From Aeromonas allosaccharophila (GTDB lineage Bacteria > Pseudomonadota > Gammaproteobacteria > Enterobacterales > Aeromonadaceae), in assembly GCF_000819685.1 (NCBI RefSeq), contig NZ_CDBR01000034.1, positions 1 to 64,000 of the forward strand: a DNA stretch of 64,000 bases, given 5' to 3'. Both the position numbers and the translations under genes were made by a program. The notes below the pieces were generated by a model. That model ran no database searches and was not told where the DNA came from. It saw nothing but the letters and a program-made list of their open reading frames with translations. Below are positions 1 to 7,481 of the stretch, in pieces. The first letter of the stretch is position 1. Every line of letters starts with the position of its first letter.

Positions 1-389
1 CATTCATGCTCTTACCCTGCGAACGCCCCAATCCGTGTTTATTCCGTTCTGGTTGAGATGATAATTCTCGTCTGCTGGGTTTGGCTACGCTCTGCGCCAA
101 CTTACAAAAACTACGCTACCGCCCCTGAATTTCAGCCTCCAGTCTGCTGTTTGTTACCTGCGTTTTGGTACTGGCTTGGCTCATGGCTGACTCCTGCGAG
201 AGGTTGCCAAGCGGCTATGTTACCGAACGGGACTGGGGTGAAAAGCGCAAGCGGGCGGTTTTCTGAGCAAGATCAATAAATTAATAAATAACGGACGGTG
301 ATATAACCGCAGCACCGCAGCAGCCTATCCGCGCAGAGTGAGATTGGAAGGTGAAAGCGAGAGTGCCGCCCTCTTGCTGGCGGGCACTA
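1..389. other. Gene-free left edge with a possible leader peptide and weak Fur-like site
   Basis: I see no convincing gene in this stretch. On the minus strand an AGGAG lies 7 nt before an ATG at about position 191. It opens a 22-codon frame (begins MSQASTKTQV) that stops near 123. Downstream of it on the same strand, positions 56-72 hold GAGAATTATCATCTC, a weak match to a Fur box. A further ATG on the minus strand sits at position 8, so a leftward gene may begin at the window edge. This reading, a leader region for a gene outside the window, is an inference. A 73-codon plus-strand frame at 58-279 has no ribosome site and unusual composition, and I do not call it. Confidence 0.25.
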
Positions 390-425
390 AAAAACCCTAT
401 GGGCCTGCGGGCCCATAGGGTTTTT
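390..425. terminator. Strong bidirectional terminator after the aer-like gene
   Basis: A near-perfect inverted repeat with 15-16 bp arms (AAAAACCCTATGGGC at 390-404 and its complement at 411-425) is flanked by A and T runs on both strands. It lies 25 nt beyond the stop of the leftward chemoreceptor gene and would end that transcript. Confidence 0.9.
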
Positions 426-449
426 CTGCGGTGATGGTTTGGGTAGTGG

Positions 450-2087
450 TTATCTCGCTTGGCGAACCGGCACGGCGCGGGTGGTGGCCACTTCGTAGCG
501 GCTCTGGCTTGCCGGAGCCCCTTTCTGGAACTGGCGCACCAGTCGGTCGAGATCGCTCAACTGGTTGACCAGCTGGGTGATGCCGTGCACGGCGTGTTGG
601 CTGCCGACGCTGGAGTCATCGGCCAGGGTCTTGATGCTGAGTACGTTGCGGTTGATCTCGGCGGTGACGTGGAACTGCTCCTGCACCGCCTGGGCAATCT
701 GGCCGCTGCCGGAGGCCACCTGCTGCAGCATATCGTTGATCTGCTGGAGTATGGTGCCGGTTGCCGAGGCTTTTTGCTGGCAGCTCTCGGAGAGTTGGCA
801 GCCCTTCTCCATCGCCTGCTCTGCATCCCCGGCGCTGGTTTGCAGTTCGGTGATCATCTTCTGGATCTCGCTGGTCGAGGATTGGGTCTTGATGGCGAGG
901 GTGCGGATCTCGTCAGCCACTACCGAGAAACCCCGACCCGCTTCGCCAGCCCGGGCCGCTTCGATGGCGGCATTGAGGGCCAGCAGGTTGGTCTGGTTGG
1001 CGATGTTGTTGATCACATCGAGGATGCCATCGATATCGTGGCAGTGGCCGACCAGCGCACTGATCACGCTCTTGGAGGTGGTCAGCTCGCTGTTCATACC
1101 CGCCACGGCAGCCACGGTTTCGGCCACGCTGTGGTTGCCGCTCTTGAACAGGTCGGCGGTCTCGTCCAGCAGGCTGGAGGATTCGCTGGAGCTCTGTGAA
1201 ACCTCGCGAATGGATTCCGACATCTCGGTCACGGCTGTCGCTACCTGATTGGTTTCGGCCTGCTGCTGTTGCAGGTTGTCGGTGATGGATTCGGCGTTGC
1301 GCAGATCCCCTTCGGCGGCCTGCAGGATCTTGCTGCAAGTCTGCTGGGTGCGGGCCAGCACGGCGTTGAACTCTGCCTGATTCATCACCATCGAGAGTTC
1401 GATGGCGGCGATGTTGTCCACCTTGTTGGTGTAGAGCAGTTGCATCAGCGGGTTGTCAAAGCGGCTGCGGGCCATCTTGTTGAGCTTGCCGAGGCGGCGG
1501 CAGAGGGCATTCAGGGTTATGGCCGCTATCGCCAGCGGCAGGGCGACCAGCGCCAGTTGCCAGTTCATGTCGTGGTTGTAGCCCAGTGCAAACATGGCGA
1601 GCAGGCTCAGCAGCAGACAGAGGTTGATGGTCAGGGTATGGGAGAAGGTGGGCAGCTTGAGCGCCAGCGGCAGCTTGTTGTTGCGAAGGTCGGCATAGAC
1701 CTTCTCGGCCCGCTGTTTGATCTCCTCGCTCGGGGCGGTGCGCACCGACTGATACTCCACCACCCGGCCGCTGGCATCCTTGATGGGGGTGACAAAGGCG
1801 CTGACCCAGTAATGATCGCCACTCTTGCAGCGGTTTTTCACTGGCCCCATCCAGCTCTTGCCTTCGCGGATATGGTTCCACAGATCGGCAAAGGCCTGTT
1901 TCGGCATGTCAGGATGACGTACCAGATTGTGGTGTTCCCCCACCAGCTCGTCGAGCTGGAAGCCTGCAATCTCGCAGAACTCATCGTTGGCGTAGGTGAT
2001 GCGGCTCTCCAGATCCGTGGTGGAGATCAGGCTCTGGTGGTCTGGATAGAGACGTTCTCTTTGGGTTACCGGTTGATTGATTCTCAT
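450..2087 (-). CDS. aer: Aer-type PAS-containing methyl-accepting chemotaxis protein (energy taxis)
   Basis: A membrane-anchored chemoreceptor of about 545 residues. It has an N-terminal PAS domain (about residues 20-115, with motifs [14 protein letters not shown] and [12 protein letters not shown]) and two closely spaced membrane segments near 150-195. The C-terminal signalling domain has the classic hairpin tip ([19 protein letters not shown]). There is no periplasmic ligand domain, which is the Aer layout: the PAS domain probably binds FAD and senses redox state, signalling through CheW/CheA to the flagellar motor. I chose the ATG at 2087 because GGAAG lies 7 nt upstream and the protein then begins MRINQPVT, as Aer proteins do. 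A longer frame reaches 2132. It appears monocistronic. Aer itself or one of several Aer paralogues cannot be decided here. Confidence 0.88.
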   Translation of the reverse strand: MRINQPVTQRERLYPDHQSLISTTDLESRITYANDEFCEIAGFQLDELVGEHHNLVRHPDMPKQAFADLWNHIREGKSWMGPVKNRCKSGDHYWVSAFVTPIKDASGRVVEYQSVRTAPSEEIKQRAEKVYADLRNNKLPLALKLPTFSHTLTINLCLLLSLLAMFALGYNHDMNWQLALVALPLAIAAITLNALCRRLGKLNKMARSRFDNPLMQLLYTNKVDNIAAIELSMVMNQAEFNAVLARTQQTCSKILQAAEGDLRNAESITDNLQQQQAETNQVATAVTEMSESIREVSQSSSESSSLLDETADLFKSGNHSVAETVAAVAGMNSELTTSKSVISALVGHCHDIDGILDVINNIANQTNLLALNAAIEAARAGEAGRGFSVVADEIRTLAIKTQSSTSEIQKMITELQTSAGDAEQAMEKGCQLSESCQQKASATGTILQQINDMLQQVASGSGQIAQAVQEQFHVTAEINRNVLSIKTLADDSSVGSQHAVHGITQLVNQLSDLDRLVRQFQKGAPASQSRYEVATTRAVPVRQAR

Positions 2088-2344
2088 GGCCATGCTTCCG
2101 AGCTGTGGTGGTTGAAGTTTGATCTGCATCAAGCTTCAAAGCAAAGGGCGGGCCATCAATCACGTTAAGTGATTTTTGTGTCAATAAAGGGGCGCAGCCA
2201 CTGAATGTGGCGCTGCTGTCGTTGCAATGTGCAAAAAACGAGCGGCAAGGGGTGAGGGGATCTGCATTTTGCACCTCACTTTGCTGAGTGAGGTGCTGTG
2301 AGCGGGATCAGTGGAGCTTTGGTGGGCGTGTTCCCTATCGCCTA

Positions 2345-3205
2345 TCAGGGAGCGGCGTCAGGGGTGGGCGGTGTGGTCTCGTTGACCTGATGCTGTACCT
2401 CAATCTGGATCCCCTGCACCAGCACGGTTTTCAGATCCTGCAGGTACTCCTCCAGCGGCGACTCTTGCAGCAGCTGGGCGAGCTCGTTGCCCACCGGGGT
2501 GAGGCGGTAGTAGAGCAGGGTGATATTGTGCTGCTTGCACTGCAGCCGCCAGCGCTGGTTGCCGAACTCCAGTTCGACCCCGTCGGCGGGCAGCGGGCCG
2601 GACTCCAGTTCTGCGCGATGCAGCAGCCCCAGTTCAAACAGCTGCAGCAGGGCGTTGTAGGGCAGCCGGTATTTGCCAAGGCCGAGGCGCGTCGCCTTGG
2701 CGCGGCTCAGCAAGCTGGCCCCCTTGTGCAGCCCCAGCAGCAGCCGCTGCTCATCGCTGCCCGCATAGTGGCAGGTGAGGGCGCAGACTCGCTGGAACAG
2801 CATGGCTTCGCGCTGGGTCATCTCCTTGAGGGTGGAGAGCGCCCGGATGGAGAAGCGGCCCGGTGTAGCGACCTCGATGGCGAAGATCCGCCCCCACAGC
2901 TGCTGCATCGGCACCATGCTGATATCTTCCGCCAGTTGCAGGAAGCGGGTCAGCCAGTCGCTGTCCATCTCGCCGCCAGCCGCCGTCTCTTCGCAGTGGC
3001 GGGAGGCCATCACCATGATGGCTTCCAGATTACGCTGGCGGGCGGCCTGATCCGCCAGATGGCGAAAGGTGGCGCGCTGTTCGAAGGTGCTGTCGCTGTT
3101 GCGGGTGAGCATGCCGTCGATGCCGCGACTGCGGGCCAGACGCAGGGTCTGCTCCTGGCTGCTCAGGATCGAACTCTCTTTCTTGGGGGGGGGCAGATCG
3201 GCCAT
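2345..3205 (-). CDS. TIGR03899-like conserved protein, function unknown
   Basis: A soluble protein of 286 residues with no signal peptide or membrane segment. It is charged and helix-rich in its first half (QRATFRHLADQAARQRNLEAI) and has a central stretch (LWGRIFAIEVATPGRFSIRALSTLKEMTQREA) that I associate with the TIGR03899 family of marine and aquatic gammaproteobacteria. The region resembles part of a DUF2806-like protein. The family has no known function to my knowledge. The start at 3205 (MADLPPPKKE) is chosen because the upstream extension to 3421 would run through the terminator at 3268-3298 and has shadow-like composition. It is separated from the zinc operon by that terminator, so it is probably transcribed on its own. 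Confidence 0.7.
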   Translation of the reverse strand: MADLPPPKKESSILSSQEQTLRLARSRGIDGMLTRNSDSTFEQRATFRHLADQAARQRNLEAIMVMASRHCEETAAGGEMDSDWLTRFLQLAEDISMVPMQQLWGRIFAIEVATPGRFSIRALSTLKEMTQREAMLFQRVCALTCHYAGSDEQRLLLGLHKGASLLSRAKATRLGLGKYRLPYNALLQLFELGLLHRAELESGPLPADGVELEFGNQRWRLQCKQHNITLLYYRLTPVGNELAQLLQESPLEEYLQDLKTVLVQGIQIEVQHQVNETTPPTPDAAP

Positions 3206-3267
3206 GCTGGCTCCATTCGCACAGGTTCTGGAGCTGAATGTTACTCCAACCGGGATGCCAAGATAAC

Positions 3268-3298
3268 AAAGCGGCCTCCGTGGAGGCCGCTTTTTTTG
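3268..3298 (-). terminator. Terminator ending the zrg-like operon
   Basis: A GC-rich stem with 10-bp arms (GCGGCCTCCG and its complement, 3271-3290) is flanked by A3 on the left and T7 on the right. It lies directly beyond the stop of the leftward DUF3299 gene. The stronger T run is on the plus strand; the minus strand reads CTTTGTTATCTT. Confidence 0.8.
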
Positions 3299-3309
3299 CA
3301 ACGGGAGGA

Positions 3310-3786
3310 TTACTCCTCGTAGACGCTCACCTCGACCGCTTCCATCGAGTAGGAGGCGGTGGCCATCTCGTGGCTGGAGCTGACCGTGCGCATCTTGCCT
3401 TTCACCCAGATGGCATCCCACAGATCATCGACCGGCGCACCCTTGGGGTAGCTCACATAGATCACCTGATTGGTGGGGGGCGGCGGCACATGGATGCAGG
3501 CGCCGAAGTAGGGCACCAGCAGGAAGGCGGTGATCTTCTTGGCATCCCCTTCCAGCGGCACCACGAAGCCCGGAATGCGCACATCCTGGTTGTCCAGCTT
3601 CTTGTTCACCCCGCCCACCGGTTGCGGCACGGAGGCGAGATCTCCATCGTGGCTCACCTGCGGGGGGGGCAGCAGTTTTTCCCCTTCCGGGATCAGCACA
3701 TCCCAGTCGATGGTCTTGTAATCGGCGGCCATGGCGGGCAGCACCAGCAGGCTGGCGAGCAGCGCCACTATTTTCCACTTCATCAT
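3310..3786 (-). CDS. DUF3299 periplasmic protein, last gene of the zrg-like zinc operon
   Basis: A 158-residue secreted protein with a signal peptide that probably ends at AMA/A near residue 20. The conserved centre (IPGFVVPLEG, then LLVPYFGACIHVPPPPTNQ) carries one Cys and one His in GACIHVPPPP, the hallmark of DUF3299. I know no biochemical function for the family. It sits 31 nt after the permease gene in the same direction. In Vibrio cholerae the zrgABCDE zinc locus also has small extra genes after the transporter, so a periplasmic accessory role in metal handling is plausible, but this is an inference from neighbourhood and the Cys/His motif. Confidence 0.75.
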   Translation of the reverse strand: MMKWKIVALLASLLVLPAMAADYKTIDWDVLIPEGEKLLPPPQVSHDGDLASVPQPVGGVNKKLDNQDVRIPGFVVPLEGDAKKITAFLLVPYFGACIHVPPPPTNQVIYVSYPKGAPVDDLWDAIWVKGKMRTVSSSHEMATASYSMEAVEVSVYEE

Positions 3787-3817
3787 CTGTCCTTCTGTTT
3801 CTATTTAGGGCGTCTCG

Positions 3818-5065
3818 CTAGACGCGAATGCTCATGCCATCGCTCAGGCTGTAGCGGTAAGCGCGGGCGGCAGGGAGCAGGCCGATCACCATGCCCGCCA
3901 GCCACACCACCCCCAGCAGCTGCCACTCGTAGGCGCTCGGCAGCCCCAAGCTTAATTGCAGGCCATAGTGGCTGAGCAGCCAGGGCGAGGCAAGCCCCTG
4001 CCCCAGATAGAGCACGGCGACCCCGAGGGCGATGCCGACCGTGGTCAGCGCCATCGCCTCCAGCGCCAGCAGCAGGAACAGGTGGGCAGGGCCCGCACCG
4101 AGGGATCGCAATATGGCGAGCTCCCGGCGTCGCTCGTTAAGCCCCGCCAGCAGGGTAGTCAGCATGCCGATCAGGCCCGCTACCACCACGAAACCGGCGA
4201 TGACCGAGAGGGCGGTTTCCGCCACGCTCATCAGGCTCCACAGCTCCTGCAGGGCGGCGCCCGGCAGGATCGCCATCAGCGGCTCTTTGGGATAGGTGTT
4301 GACGCTGCGCTGCAGCTGGAACGCCAGGATCCGGTTGCTCAAGCCCACCATAAAGGCGGTGATGGTTTTCGGGGTGAGATCCTGCGCCAGCGCTTGCTCC
4401 GGCGTCACGTTCTTGCTGTGACGGCCGGTATCCCAACCGAGATGGATCGCCTCGATCCCCGCCAGCGGCACATGGATGGTGCGATCGATGGGCGTACCGG
4501 TCGGTGCCAGAATACCCACCACCTTGAACGGCAGATTGTCGTGCTGGCTGAACGAGGTGTTGCCAGCGCCGTGGGCGATGACGATGGATTGGTCGAGGTG
4601 ATAGCCGAGCTTCTCGGCCACCTGGGCGCCCAGCACCGCTTCAAACGGCGTCTCGAAAGGCCGTCCTTCCCGCAGTTGCAGCGACTGCTGCTGACCGTAC
4701 TTCAGGTGAGTGAAGTAGTCGCCATTGGTGCCGAGCACCCGAAATCCCTTGTGGGAGTCGCCAAGGGAAAGCGGGATGGTCCAGGCGACGCCGGGTTTCT
4801 GTTTGATGGCCTGATAGGAGTCCCACCCCACGTTGTTGGTGGGGTTGCCGATGCGAAACACCGAGTAGAGCAGCAGGTTCACCTGACCGGAGCGGGCGCC
4901 GACGATGAGATCGGTGCCCGAGACGGTATTGGAGAAGCTTTCGCGGGCCTGGGTGCGCACCCGCTCCACCCCGAGTAGAAGGGTGACGCTGATGGCGACG
5001 GCCAGCAGGGTGAGCCCGGCGGTAAGGCGGCGGGCCCAGAGACTTTGCAGGGCGAGCTTTAGCAT
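3818..5065 (-). CDS. zrgB: FtsX/MacB-type ABC transporter permease (zrgB-like)
   Basis: A 415-residue inner-membrane protein. One N-terminal membrane helix (about 17-35) is followed by a large periplasmic domain of about 220 residues and three C-terminal helices (VIAGFVVVAGLIGML, LLALEAMALTTVGIALG, WLAGMVIGLLPAARA), the FtsX/MacB_PCD layout. The start at 5065 overlaps the 3' end of the ATPase gene by 7 nt, which implies translational coupling; the longer frame to 5170 would lie inside that gene. FtsX-type permeases generally do mechanical work rather than channel solute, so pairing with the zinc-binding protein ZrgA is notable. Assignment as ZrgB rests on the ZrgA-ATPase-permease order, not on a metal-binding motif in this protein. 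Confidence 0.78.
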   Translation of the reverse strand: MLKLALQSLWARRLTAGLTLLAVAISVTLLLGVERVRTQARESFSNTVSGTDLIVGARSGQVNLLLYSVFRIGNPTNNVGWDSYQAIKQKPGVAWTIPLSLGDSHKGFRVLGTNGDYFTHLKYGQQQSLQLREGRPFETPFEAVLGAQVAEKLGYHLDQSIVIAHGAGNTSFSQHDNLPFKVVGILAPTGTPIDRTIHVPLAGIEAIHLGWDTGRHSKNVTPEQALAQDLTPKTITAFMVGLSNRILAFQLQRSVNTYPKEPLMAILPGAALQELWSLMSVAETALSVIAGFVVVAGLIGMLTTLLAGLNERRRELAILRSLGAGPAHLFLLLALEAMALTTVGIALGVAVLYLGQGLASPWLLSHYGLQLSLGLPSAYEWQLLGVVWLAGMVIGLLPAARAYRYSLSDGMSIRV

Positions 5066-5748
5066 GATGCCCTCCGGTTGAGCTGTTGCAGGTTTTCGAC
5101 CCGCGGGAACAGGGGTTCGAGATAAGGGTCGTGGCTGACGAAGATCAGAGTCGAGCCCTGCTTGTCGCACTCCTCGAACAACAGCTTGATAAAGGCCGCC
5201 CGGTTGTCGGTGTCGAGGGCCGAGGTGGGCTCGTCGGCGATCACCAGTGGCGGCGAGCCGATCAGCGCCCGTGCGGCAGCCACCCGCTGCTGCTGGCCAA
5301 TGCTGAGGGCATGGACGGGGCGATGCAACGCCTCGTCCGGCAGTTGCAGCTCCGCCAGCAGACGGCGCGCCTCCTGCTCCGGACTCCCTTGCAGGCGGGC
5401 CCGTTTGGCGGGCGAAAAGGTGAGGGCAGCGGTCACGTTGTCCTGCACCGAGAGAAAGGGCAGCAGATTGAACTGCTGGAAGATATAACCCAGATTGGCC
5501 GCCCGGAAGTGGTCACGGGCACGGCCAGAGAGCCGGGCCAATGGTTGGCCCAGCACCTCCAGGGTGCCGTGGTTGGCGGTCTGGATCCCGGCCAGCAACC
5601 CGAGCAGGGTCGACTTGCCGGAGCCCGACGGGCCCTTGATAAAGACCCGCTCACCCTCGCGGATGGTGAGGGCGGGCAGATCGAGTACAGCGTCGCCACC
5701 TGGCCAGGCAAAGGCCAGATCGCGGATCTCAACCACGGCTTGTTTCAT
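5059..5748 (-). CDS. zrgC: ABC transporter ATP-binding protein (zrgC-like, LolD/MacB class)
   Basis: A cytoplasmic ATPase of 229 residues with all the nucleotide-binding motifs: Walker A GPSGSGKST at residues 39-47, Q-loop in YIFQQFNLLPF, signature LSIGQQQR, Walker B LVIADEPTSALD and switch His in FVSHD. The sequence type is that of LolD/MacB/FtsE partners of FtsX-like permeases, which matches the next gene. It starts 4 nt after the stop of zrgA and overlaps the permease gene. It would power the zinc-related transporter; without the neighbours it could be called only a generic LolD-family ATPase. Confidence 0.85.
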   Translation of the reverse strand: MKQAVVEIRDLAFAWPGGDAVLDLPALTIREGERVFIKGPSGSGKSTLLGLLAGIQTANHGTLEVLGQPLARLSGRARDHFRAANLGYIFQQFNLLPFLSVQDNVTAALTFSPAKRARLQGSPEQEARRLLAELQLPDEALHRPVHALSIGQQQRVAAARALIGSPPLVIADEPTSALDTDNRAAFIKLLFEECDKQGSTLIFVSHDPYLEPLFPRVENLQQLNRRASC

Positions 5749-5752
5749 GGCG

Positions 5753-6343
5753 TTACCAGCTCAGCTTGTTGGCGGACGGGGTCAGCTCGCCCGCGGTCTG
5801 GCCGGTGGGCAGGATCCCCTGCACGCTCAGCTTCTCAAGGCTCGGATAGACGCTGAAGAGGGTTGCCTCAAGGCCGGTCAGTTTGGCTGGCGTGGCGCAG
5901 GTGTAGGTGTACATGGCGCCCATATCGGCGTGACCCCCTTCGTCATGATCATGGTGGTCTTCATGTTTGTCGCTGGCAGCCTTGTCATGGTCATGGTCAT
6001 GGTCATGGTCGTGATCATGATCTTCTTTGGCGGCCTGCAGCTCCTGTTGGGTCAGCTTGCAGCCGGCCGCCGGGTCGAAGCGGAACAGGGTGTCAGGCTG
6101 CTGGAGGCGGGCGATGGCTTTGGCGTATTGCGCCTTCTCTTCATCGCTCTTGGCGGCGTGCTCGAAGCCTACCAGATCGGCTGCGGGCGCCTGCAGTTCG
6201 ATCATCAACTGGTCGCCATCGACCACCAGATTGAGGTGGCCGTGGCCATGCTCGTGGGCGCCGTGGCTGTGGCTCTCGTGTTCGTCGTGATTTGCGTGTG
6301 CGCCAAAGGCCGCTGCGGCCAGCAACAGAGTAACTGCTTTCAT
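5753..6343 (-). CDS. zrgA: ZrgA-family (DUF2796) His-rich periplasmic zinc-binding protein
   Basis: A secreted protein of 196 residues with a short signal peptide (MKAVTLLLAAAAFGAHA). It has two His/Asp-rich stretches: an N-terminal one (NHDEHESHSHGAHEHGHGH) and a central run of seven DH repeats beginning about residue 110, followed by DKHEDHHDHDE. The core TFRF-like segment with AAGCKLTQQEL and the C-terminal CATPAKLTGLEATLFSVYPSLEKLSVQ fit the DUF2796/ZrgA family, a zinc-uptake component known in V. cholerae. The start at 6343 follows AAGGATTAAAG at proper spacing; the longer frame to 6610 is read-through of another frame. The repeat DNA (a TCATGG-type tandem) may vary in length between strains. 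Confidence 0.88.
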   Translation of the reverse strand: MKAVTLLLAAAAFGAHANHDEHESHSHGAHEHGHGHLNLVVDGDQLMIELQAPAADLVGFEHAAKSDEEKAQYAKAIARLQQPDTLFRFDPAAGCKLTQQELQAAKEDHDHDHDHDHDHDKAASDKHEDHHDHDEGGHADMGAMYTYTCATPAKLTGLEATLFSVYPSLEKLSVQGILPTGQTAGELTPSANKLSW

Positions 6344-6374
6344 CTTTAATCCTTTTTCAAAACAAATAGCGAAA

Positions 6375-6674
6375 TTAAACAAAGGGATAGAGAAAAGCAG
6401 AGGCGGGCGGCGCACGGATGGCATAGCTGTGAAGCGTGGCGGTATCCGCCGAGCGCTGCATGGTTGCAACGACGGGCAGAACAGAGGTCGAACCGGGGAA
6501 ACAATAGGGGGTGGCGGTGATGACCTGCTTGCCATCCAGATGGAGGGCGCAGACCAGGCAGTGATGGTCGTCGTGGCCGGGTAGGGCAGATTCAAACTGG
6601 TGCCGGGCAAGGGCAGGCTGCAGCCATAACCAGCCCAGCAGCAAGATCCAGATTTTCAGCTTGATACGACCCAT
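6375..6674 (-). CDS. Small exported His/Cys protein in the Zur-controlled operon
   Basis: A 99-residue protein with an N-terminal hydrophobic signal (KIWILLLGWLWLQPALA). It has one striking motif, GHDDHHCLVCALHLDG, at about residues 33-48: three His, two Asp and a CxxC pair that could bind a metal ion. The rest is not recognisable, though it resembles small DUF2946-like periplasmic proteins. It lies between ytfJ and zrgA, 31 nt before zrgA on the same strand. A role as a periplasmic zinc chaperone is an inference from the motif and position. Confidence 0.65.
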   Translation of the reverse strand: MGRIKLKIWILLLGWLWLQPALARHQFESALPGHDDHHCLVCALHLDGKQVITATPYCFPGSTSVLPVVATMQRSADTATLHSYAIRAPPASAFLYPFV

Positions 6675-6685
6675 AGACCCTTATG

Positions 6686-6712
6686 GAAAGGGCGCCATCA
6701 GCGCCCTTTCTC
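6686..6712 (-). terminator. Hairpin between ytfJ and the zrg genes, possible attenuator
   Basis: GAAAGGGCGC at 6686-6695 pairs with GCGCCCTTTC at 6701-6710. On the minus strand it follows the ytfJ stop by about 9 nt, with only a short T run. It may partly terminate or stabilise the ytfJ message ahead of the zinc genes. Confidence 0.55.
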
Positions 6713-6718
6713 TCTGAC

Positions 6719-7261
6719 TTAGAGATGGGACTTGATGAGCCCCATCACGGTAGCAATGTTGTTGGCATCGAGCTGGCCATCTTTGGCAAACAGCACCTTG
6801 CCCTCTTTATCCAGCAGGATGATCGCCGAGCTTTCCGGCGTCAGATCCCAGGCGTTGCGCGCCATCCCCTTGGCATCCAGCACCATGGCGGACCAGGGGA
6901 ACTCTTTCTTGCCGTCCTCGGCACTGCTCTTCACGAAGCCGGAGGTGCCCCAGATGGCGTCATTGCTGTTGATGACGGTAACTGTCTGGTACTTGTCTTG
7001 CGGCAGCTTGGCGGCCTTGATCGCCTCGATCATCGGGGCATTCAGCTCCTTGGCACTGGAGCGACCGGCAATATGCTGGATCAGGAACACCTTGCCGGTG
7101 AGCGAGGTGCTCTGCCACGGCTGGTAGCCGATCTCCTTGCCATTCAGTACCAGCTCACCCTTGTCGCTGACATTGACCAGCGGCACCGGGTTGCCATCCT
7201 TGAAGTTGTGAGCAAAGACCAGAGATGGCAGCAGCGCCAAAGTAAGTACGAGATGTTTCAT
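6719..7261 (-). CDS. ytfJ: YtfJ-family periplasmic thioredoxin-fold protein, first gene of the Zur operon
   Basis: A 180-residue secreted protein with a signal peptide (cleavage after VFA). The body (SLTGKVFLIQHIAGRSSAKELN, VTVINSNDAIWGTSGFV, AIILLDKEGKVLFAKDG) is the YtfJ family, a thioredoxin-like fold without a CxxC motif. YtfJ is reported as a periplasmic protein of unclear function. Here it is the first gene after a near-perfect Zur box, upstream of the zinc uptake genes, which suggests a role in zinc limitation. The ATG at 7261 has GGAG 10 nt upstream. Confidence 0.85.
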   Translation of the reverse strand: MKHLVLTLALLPSLVFAHNFKDGNPVPLVNVSDKGELVLNGKEIGYQPWQSTSLTGKVFLIQHIAGRSSAKELNAPMIEAIKAAKLPQDKYQTVTVINSNDAIWGTSGFVKSSAEDGKKEFPWSAMVLDAKGMARNAWDLTPESSAIILLDKEGKVLFAKDGQLDANNIATVMGLIKSHL

Positions 7262-7279
7262 CCTGATGACACTCCATTT

Positions 7280-7292
7280 GTTATGTTATAAC
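7280..7292 (-). promoter_or_regulatory. Candidate Zur operator upstream of ytfJ
   Basis: On the minus strand this reads GTTATAACATAAC. It differs at one central position from the 13-bp palindromic core GTTATAWTATAAC of gammaproteobacterial Zur boxes. It lies 19 nt upstream of the ytfJ start, where it would cover the -10 region, the usual place for zinc-dependent repression. The site was found by eye; the match to the published core is from memory of the consensus. Confidence 0.75.
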
Positions 7293-7481
7293 GAGTTTCG
7301 GATTGAGGGAATGGGCGAGCTTCATCCTAAACTGATCGGATCTGTTTAAAAAGTGTTAAATAAGATCGCAATTCAGAAGCGTCGGCGCCCCGCCAGTCAG
7401 GTGGTTGGCTGGCAAGGGCGGCTAGGATGGCATGACATCGATAAAAATCAATGAATTGGCTGCTGGTCTGAGCTGTCTGCG

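Noticed and set aside
2288-3322. A 344-codon plus-strand open frame opposite the TIGR03899-like gene
   Set aside because: It is a shadow of a GC-rich gene on the other strand; it lacks a ribosome site and recognisable domains, and it runs through a terminator. Many similar long shadows (for example 1269-2168, 14619-16070, 16768-18804 and 24781-26124) were left out for the same reason.
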